From: Merluccius polli
Taxonomy: Eukaryota; Chordata; Actinopteri; Gadiformes; Merlucciidae
Length of the DNA: 64,000 nt
Assembly (NCBI GenBank): GCA_030340625.1
Contig: JAOPHQ010004288.1
Location: 162,393-226,392 of the forward strand
Reading direction: 5' to 3'
Shown: positions 57,315-64,000 of the stretch, in pieces
Numbering within the stretch: position 1 is the stretch's first letter
Layout: each line of letters starts with the position of its first letter
The notes under the pieces: model-generated
Told to the model about the DNA's origin: nothing
The model's database searches: none
What the model saw: only the letters and a program-made list of their open reading frames with translations
Program-made: the position numbers and the translations under genes

Positions 57315-59680
57315 TTTACCAACTTATTCATGGCCATGTTTCTGGGTCACTGGAGATATTTCCATCATGCTGTCGGCCTTGGGGCATCCTGAAGGAGGTG
57401 GCATCGCAGAGTGACACACTAATTACACCTGCATGCATGTTTTACCACTTTAAACGTCTCGTACTTGAATGTGAATAAAACTATTGAATGAGGTGAATAA
57501 GGTCCTAGTCTCGCATTGCATCAGCATTAATGTGAAAGCACACAACGCTGTTTTCATCTCCTTCACTGAGACAAATGTCACCCTGATCGGTGACCTTTAC
57601 CACCTTTCTTGTCTATGAACTTCGAACTTACAAATTAGAAAGCTTTCTTCTCCAAAGGAAAAACATTGCAAGTGTTAGAGTTGAAAGTGAAGCTATTTAA
57701 AACAATAACAAGAAAAAAAAAGTATCCAAAGTTAACTTAACAATCTTCTGCTGTCAAATCAGACAAGCGCACACCATTTTTCTCCCCCCCCGCCCGTCAC
57801 CGGCTCCACTGTTGCTGTCTTGACGTAACCCACCATAAAGGGCATTTAGGAACAGATTGCTGAACTTAGCGGTGTCAAAAACGTTAGCTTTTGTTCCATC
57901 AAGTAAACATCGAAAGGGATTCTCCTCCCCGCGCCTTCAGCCGCTGACATCTTCATCACATAATGGTTCAAGAACAGCGTTGAGTTGTCTGGGGCACACG
58001 GCGTACCGTAACCTCTGCCTTCTACGTGTCTTTCCTATCGCTCCTCTTCCTCCACCTCCTCTTCTTTTTCAAACTCCCCTTCTTCCTCCTCATCCTCCTG
58101 CTCCTACTCGTCTTGTTCCTCCCCCTCTTCTGTTTCTTCCTCTTCCTCTTCCTCTCCCTCTCCCCCCCTCTACAGTGGGCCTATGAATCCTTCTCCTGAA
58201 GAAAGACTCTCCATGGCCCGTTTGACGTTCTTCTAGCACTTGCAATATCAGCGAAGAGGTGGAGTAAATATACTGTGGTATTGATTGGTCATGCATTAGC
58301 ATTTCACTAGATTAGGTGGAAAACCAGGGGGGAGGCGGGGGGGTTCAGCCCACCTACACAAACCCCCCAGCGTGTCAATCGTCAATCTCACCATAAGCAT
58401 GCGCACAAGTCTCACAGGCAAACACACAAACATACACACACACTTTGTCGAGGCTTTAGCTGCGGGGCTAGTGAAATGAATCCCATATTTATTTGATGAG
58501 GTTATTGGTAAATGAATATGAAAATGGGTGATATCCGAAACATTATTAGATACCAGATATATCACAGCACATGGTCAGTAGTACCGCATTGTACTTTATG
58601 TCTAATTCATTTTTGTATTGCTTTAGTATAATTACCAGTAGTACTTATTTTATATTGTATACCTGTATATTGCAGAGTGCCTGCAGTCAAATTCCTTGCA
58701 TGTGAAACAGTCAATCGTTTATTCTGATTGACTTTCTCAGGTTTCACACACAGGTACAGGCAAGTGTGTTTTCCTCCCAGAACCCAAAACCACTGGTAAA
58801 TTAACTTAATGCATCTAACGTTATATATTCCTGAAGCTGATTGAGCCAAACTACAGAAAGGCTTCTGTTTGGCAAGTCAGTTTATAATTTCCATCTACAT
58901 ACACCTTAATTTTTTCCTCATGATTTATTTTTAAATGGCAGACTTCAGGGTTATAGCAAGTGGTCCGGCTCTGGCCTTGATGCCTGTCTGGAGTTGGCAT
59001 TTTGAAGTTCCAGTTTAGACATGATGGCACTGTGTTAATTCAGTCTCTCCATCTCTTTCAATTTAAATTTCGACAAACTGAATTCTAAATATTTTTGAAA
59101 TGCTCACGCAATGTTCTCCACAAAAAGCATCTCTATAATGAAATAAAATATTTCAGGCAACGAGTGCCAGCATTTGGCAATTGGAAGTGGGGACCTTGTG
59201 TAATGATTTGTTAAATGTCAAATGTCCAGCAGTATTTCCTTTGGATAGCAACATTTCATTTGAAAAAAAGGAGGAGAAATTATATGAAACTCTGTGAACT
59301 GTTTTTATTTTATTACTTATTAATTTGCTTCAGGTTATAGGCCATTTTCCTCCAATTCCTCTGCTGCATGGGTTGTCAGACCCTTTATCTTGCACGTGTT
59401 GAGCAGTGTTCAGTGTGTTTGGACAAAGTAAAGTGTTGAAGCATTTCATTTGACCTCTACTTTACATTAAGTACTGTATGCTCTTTACACATGGATATAC
59501 ATATGTGTAAGCCAACACATGACTTTTGACTCTTATATGAATATGAAGCCTGCTGACCTTCTTGGGAACATGTGCTCCTACATCAACCTTTCCAGAAAAC
59601 TGTAAACTCATGCCTGTTAAACCATCCTCGTTCATCTTCTTGAGGCATTATCAACATAACCATTAATGATCTGTACTATC
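57315..59680. other. intergenic with polypyrimidine tract
   Basis: A C/T-only-like tract occupies about 58036-58170 (CCTCTTCCT type). The remainder, 58200-59680, is AT-rich unique sequence with no gene. Confidence 0.55.
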
Positions 59681-59684
59681 TGGT

Positions 59685-59880
59685 CATTTAGCAGACACTT
59701 TTATCAAAAGCGACTGAAGCAGTGCATTCATATACATTATATTAAGGAGCCGGTAGGGGGGTAGGCGTCTTGATCACTGCTTCAGGATGCCTAAAGGGAG
59801 GTTTGTGCGGAAATTCAGGGGATCCTACCCAGTTCCTCTTTAGCTGGGAGTAGCACACCTTAGCCACCGCCACACAGCAG
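59685..59880 (-). mobile_element. tRNA-derived SINE copy
   Basis: Begins CATTTAGCAGACACTTTTAT and CAAAAGCGACT, the inverse of the family tail, and ends about GCCACCGCCACACA, the inverse of a GGTGGCTAAGGTG-type head. It is longer than the other copies, with substitutions in the B box. Confidence 0.55.
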
Positions 59881-59889
59881 GATGTCGGT

Positions 59890-62615
59890 GGGTAGGGAAC
59901 CCTTGACCCCTATTAGCATAAAGGCATCATGTTGAATCCCACCAATGAGGAGTCGTTGAATAATTGAGTCCTAGCGGGTGCCAGGTTCCCTGCCGTGTGT
60001 ATGACCTGTGCACTGACATGTGTCCTTGGGGAGCTCTGAAGTTTCATGTGCTATGGGCGGTTCGTCGTTTAAAGAGTTTAGTTTTTTTTCAATTAGATAA
60101 ACGGTTTTACTTTCATGTACAGTGACTACACTGGCTTTCCAATCTCATTACGCTAGATGACGAAAAACTAAATCGGTCTGCCTTTCTGTCTGTCTTATAT
60201 TCTGTTCCATGTCTGAATCTGAGGTGATCATAGTGTTGCTAGGGGGAGCAGTGTAGAATCAGAGGTTATATTTAAAGCCTGTGTTTAATACTGGTGATGT
60301 AGCCCCTTGAATTATATTTTCCTTCCTGCAATTGCAATAATTATGCCCCATTTGAGGGAAAGTTAAGTATTTTGAAAATTGCTCTTCTTTAGGAACATGC
60401 TAAATATTTCCAGAGATTTGAGGTGTTGCAGAACGTCAAAAATACATTTGTCATTCAGTAACGGCTAAACCTTGAACCTTCACTGACATTTCAAAACATT
60501 GTTTATTTCAGAAGCTGAAAAAATATAATAAAAGGACTGATATATTTTAAAGTGTTGAAGGCTTGAAATGTTTCTGACTTTCTAAGGGGTCATATTCCAC
60601 AAAGTCAGGTGAAAATAACAGCAAAGTATGCAACTGTTGGTGGGGATGTGACTTTGTACTCCGACGAGATATTCAAGTATGCTTAACGTGTTTATATATA
60701 TAGAGAGAGATATACTGTATATATCTATCGTAGGCATAGTAGTTGTTGTGTTTTTTGGTGATTTGTGCTAACTGGGGGACAATGGATAATATGTTGATCA
60801 TCATTTTGTGGTATTGATTGATCAGGTTGATCATAATCAGCACCCCAACACCCCCGCCCCAAAAAACTGTACACATTTTCATTGCATGATAAGAGTCATC
60901 AAGACATTCAAATATAAAATGAAAAGGTAAATGCTATGAGGCAGTACTGAATGTTTGAATGAGGCATGGTAATATTAAAGGTGTTAGAAGAGGGAAGTTC
61001 ACTGGTGTAAATAATCTATCTGTACCCTTCTGCTCAAGTGTGTCAACACAAAGTGTCCCTAAAAGGGTCATGTTTCATAATCACACCGTTTCAGAATCTG
61101 TTACAAGTGGTTTACTTGTCACTCCTTACATTTAAGCAGCCCACAACTGTGGGTGTCTTCTGCTTAGGCAGTATAGGCCATCACTTTGTGTGTCAGTCCA
61201 AAATGTTGGAAAAGGGTTTGTGTTTGGGTCCTGTCCGATCTTCTATTTATATAATGGCAACGCTTCATTCGAGATACTTTTGATCCCGGTTTTTCAAACA
61301 CACACCCTGACCATTTGCCTTTGTCAATCTACATCTGTGGACTGACAAGTTTGACTTATGAGGAATCTCTCTTCCAGGAAGGAGTCAGAGAATATTATAT
61401 ATAATATAATATATAGCAGAATATTCATAATATTCATAATATTCAACGGTTTGCCAGTTTTAATGGGATCCCGGTGAGTGTATCCTGCGGGTGCTGCCTC
61501 AAGGCCTCGGGGCCTGTGAGACAAGGGGGAGAAGAAGAAGCTCCTTCAAAAAATGAATGAACTTGAAAATTAGAAGGTTAACATGATTTATGCTGAAACC
61601 TAGTGGGTTGGGGGGGCGGGGCGGGGGGAAATGCGAGAGCTCATTGCAATGATGAGCGTCGCTTCTGGAATTCATTTGTTCAACGCCACATTCGGCCGTG
61701 GCGGCGGAATGACATTCATCTTCACTGTTCATCATCTGTCTATTGTCTTCCAATACACGGGTGACAGGAGAGTCGCTGTGCGCCGCTCCATTCGCATGTG
61801 TCTCATCTTGCTCGCCACATCACACGCTGACACACACACACACACACACATACATAGATATTCTGGCACATGACAAGCCAAACGGCTTTCTAGACAGTGT
61901 AATGATAGTGAGTTGTCACAGCATTGCATTTGGCAGCGGTGCCCAGTGCCACTGTATATGTCTGGGGTATTTTTGTGTATCCACTCTTGAGAGCAAAGGG
62001 TGTCATTTTGTTGTTAACTGGAATATTTGTGGCAAAAGCAAATCTTATAAGGGGTTGTAAGAGTGAATGCCATGTTTGGCACAGACTTGGACAACCGGTG
62101 GAAAGTCTAATAATTACGTTATCGTATGCCTGTCACAGGTTTATTAAAGGGAAAAGTGTTTTTTGTGTGATTTTCATGTTATCTTAGGATAATTACAAAA
62201 GTATGCCTTTGACACACAAACAGAGCGAAACACCATACGAAAGTGAACAGAATTACATACAAATATTATAAAAATGCGTTGTCACAAACATGTTACTAGT
62301 GGGTGAGCACCACTATCTGTATTTGTGGAACATATTATTTTGTTGTATTTTGGGGGATTTAGGTATAAATTGCCAAATGAGAGAACAGCTTATCAGAGGC
62401 TTAGCTCAAAATGTGAAGAAAAAAATAAACTGATTACATTGTTGTTTAAATATTATAGAGATTATGAAGATCACAGTGAGATTACGTTAGTTAAAACACA
62501 GCCAGAATCAATCGATGTATGACAAAAAATCTTTATGACTAAAAAGCTGAGTCCTCCAGGTTCTTCGCACTCTAGTACAGTCTTGTTTTCGAATGCCTGA
62601 GAAGTATGATGAGGC
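59890..62615. other. intergenic, AT-rich, nothing recognised
   Basis: Contains imperfect TA/GA runs (60696-60726), a TATAATAT-ATTCATAATATTCATAAT repeat patch near 61394-61445 and a short (CA)n at 61833-61849. No gene was recognised. Confidence 0.5.
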
Positions 62616-62623
62616 CTAATCTG

Positions 62624-63002
62624 GGATCCAGTAGTCCTACTATGTTATAGCAGAACTACTGATCCAGCGGTCCTACTATGTTATAGCAGAACTACTGACC
62701 CAGCGGTCCTACTATGTTATAGCGGTCCTACTATGTTATAGCAGAACTACTGATCCAGCGGTCCTACTATGTTATAGCACAACTACTGATCCAGCGGTCC
62801 TACTATGTTATAGCAGAACTACTTATCCAGCGGTCCTACTATGTTATAGCAGAACTACTGATCCAGTGGTCCTATGTTATAGCAGAACTACTGATCCAGT
62901 GGTCCTACTATGTTATAGCAGAACTACTGATCCAGCGGTCCTACTATGTTATAGCAGAACTACTGATCCAGCGGTCCTACTATGTAAATAGCAGAACTAC
63001 TG
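62624..63002 (-). repeat. 36-bp minisatellite array, copy 2 (about 11 units, inverted)
   Basis: The units are the reverse complement of the array at 10320-10568 (CTACTGATCCAGCGGTCCTA and on). About 11 units are present; one is truncated after GTTATAG and one is a 33-bp variant lacking the same three bases as unit 2 of the other array. The flanks correspond too: ATCTGGGATCC on the left and GGCACAGAGCC on the right. Confidence 0.95.
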
Positions 63003-63272
63003 CGGGGAGATGGCACAGAGCCGCTGTATCAGCGTGTTCGCTACTGATGACCTGTAATGCTGCCTTGTTTTTTGACCACGCACACCGACTGGTCATCGAT
63101 AACTTGTTCTGTTGCAATGAAGAACAAGACTACAAGAGCTTATTTCACAGCAGTTGACTTCAGTGGTGCAGTCTAGTTTATTGTAGTGGGTATACTGTGA
63201 TGATCCCTCCCAGCCTAGTACACACCCGTCCCGGAGCGACACCCCATAAGCACCACCACACTCACCAACGCA

Positions 63273-63542
63273 CAGGGCCGGACTAACGCACAGGCTAGAT
63301 ATGGCTGCAGCCTAGGGGCCCCACGTGTGCCAGTCTGCCATCGCGGGGCTAGCGGAGGGGCCCGCGATTCGGCCAATTGGGGGCCCCTCCGCTAGCCCTG
63401 CGATCCGCTAGCGCCGCGATCCGCTCAACAAAAATCTCCGCTAGCACCCCCCCCCGCTCAACAAATTTTTTTTGGCGTGCGGTCCTTACAGCCTACATCG
63501 TCCAGCAGCCTAGGGGCCCCTGGCCTTCTTAATTCGGCCCTG
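63273..63542. mobile_element. hAT-type MITE (270 bp) with 8-bp target duplication
   Basis: Ends are CAGGGCCGGACTAACG and, inverted, CAGGGCCGAATTAAG. Exact 8-bp duplications CCAACGCA flank it at 63265-63272 and 63543-63550. Eight-base duplications and CAG-initial ends are typical of the hAT superfamily. The interior repeats GCTAGCGG/CCGCTAGC and GGGGCCCC motifs and can fold extensively. No transposase is encoded. Confidence 0.88.
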
Positions 63543-63559
63543 CCAACGCATACAGTACA

Positions 63560-63810
63560 TGCATCCACACATAGTTTAGGGCAGTCTGAAAAACAGGGTA
63601 GGTTATCAACAATTTAATATGAGCAACATAAGACTTTAAATATGACATTTACAGCTGGATAGATTTAAAAAATATTTCTATAGCACCTGCTGAACAAGGC
63701 CAAAATCCACTCAAAAGTATTTAATGAACTGCAATCTAAGTACCATTGCAATCTTCGCACCATAATTATAGCTATTGATATCTAACGTATAGTAATATAT
63801 AGTATAATAA
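63560..63810. other. intergenic, nothing recognised
   Basis: AT-rich sequence with no identified feature. Confidence 0.5.
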
Positions 63811-63811
63811 T

Positions 63812-63960
63812 TAGTGTTGGGCATAGATTAATTTCTTTAATCTAGATTAATCTAACTGTAATCTTGGAATTAATCTAGATTAATCTAGATTACAATGGCT
63901 CATTTGAATTCTGTCGAAGGCATTCATAATATGCGTGTGCTACCTAAATAAAAATAAGTC
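63812..63960. mobile_element. dispersed repeat with TAATCTAGATTA palindromes
   Basis: Starts GTGTTGGGCATAGATTAATT and contains a run of ATTAATCTAGATTA palindromes (63838-63892), then GGCTCATTTGAATTCTG. I recall the same order from a widespread fish repeat. The right end is lost in the following G run. Confidence 0.45.
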
Positions 63961-63974
63961 TGCGCGATTGTTGA

Positions 63975-63999
63975 GGGGGGGGGGGGGGGGGGGGGGGGA
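63975..63999 (+). repeat. poly-G run at window end
   Basis: More than 20 consecutive G. It may mark an assembly or read-quality limit as well as a real homopolymer. Confidence 0.8.
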
Positions 64000-64000
64000 G

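Noticed and set aside
56916..57392. 158-codon plus-strand frame
   Set aside because: The C-terminal half is the ATCC/ATCT microsatellite and the N-terminal half matches no family or splice pattern I recognise.

Overview
The window looks like a piece of a teleost fish chromosome. It carries one intact vertebrate gene, the main coding exon of lingo1, at the extreme left end on the plus strand. The rest is about 60 kb of intergenic DNA with no convincing second protein-coding gene. Fish origin is inferred from the repeats: several copies of a tRNA-derived SINE ending in a TCGCTTTGGATAAA-type tail, a second tRNA-derived SINE, L2/CR1-like LINE fragments, a Harbinger-type element with Myb-like gene remnants, a hAT-type MITE, TTAA-ended MITEs, and very many long (CA)n, (TA)n and (GA)n microsatellites. 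No bacterial operon, CRISPR array, rRNA or functional tRNA gene was seen.

Layout. 1-114 is the end of an intron with branch point, pyrimidine tract and acceptor. 115-1977 is the lingo1 coding exon (LRRNT, leucine-rich repeats, LRRCT, Ig domain, transmembrane helix, short tail). 1978 to about 4365 is the probable 3' UTR with a candidate poly(A) signal at 4343. 4.4-12 kb is AT-rich and holds a non-autonomous transposon with a broken RecQ-like helicase fragment, two SINEs and a 36-bp minisatellite. 12-17.7 kb holds a solo LTR with a 5-bp target duplication, SINEs, and a 770-bp array mixing telomere hexamers with a second motif. 19.4-26.6 kb is richer in GC and CpG and full of microsatellites. 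27.4-29.2 kb has a cluster of nested and adjacent fold-back MITEs. 32.4-33 kb has degenerate CCCTAA-rich DNA. 36.5-37.2 kb has a decayed LINE reverse transcriptase. 39.0-42.7 kb has a 561-bp inverted duplication, one copy of which sits inside a 1,955-bp Harbinger-type element. 43.4-44.3 kb has an L2-like LINE tail interrupted by a MITE. 45-62 kb is mostly unique sequence and microsatellites with several stretches that read like conserved non-coding DNA, plus a 57-bp-stem hairpin at 52.4 kb. 62.6-63.0 kb carries the same 36-bp minisatellite as 10.3 kb in inverted orientation, followed by a hAT-type MITE with a clean 8-bp target duplication.

Only lingo1 has a cellular function that can be named. 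The remaining signals are transposon biology, structure-forming repeats and possible regulatory DNA in the gene desert beside a neural gene. The most unusual items are the two 36-bp hairpin-monomer arrays embedded in a shared dispersed unit, the TA-bounded 561-bp inverted pair, and the nested inverted repeats at 28.4-29.2 kb. All conclusions come from reading the sequence; no database search was possible.
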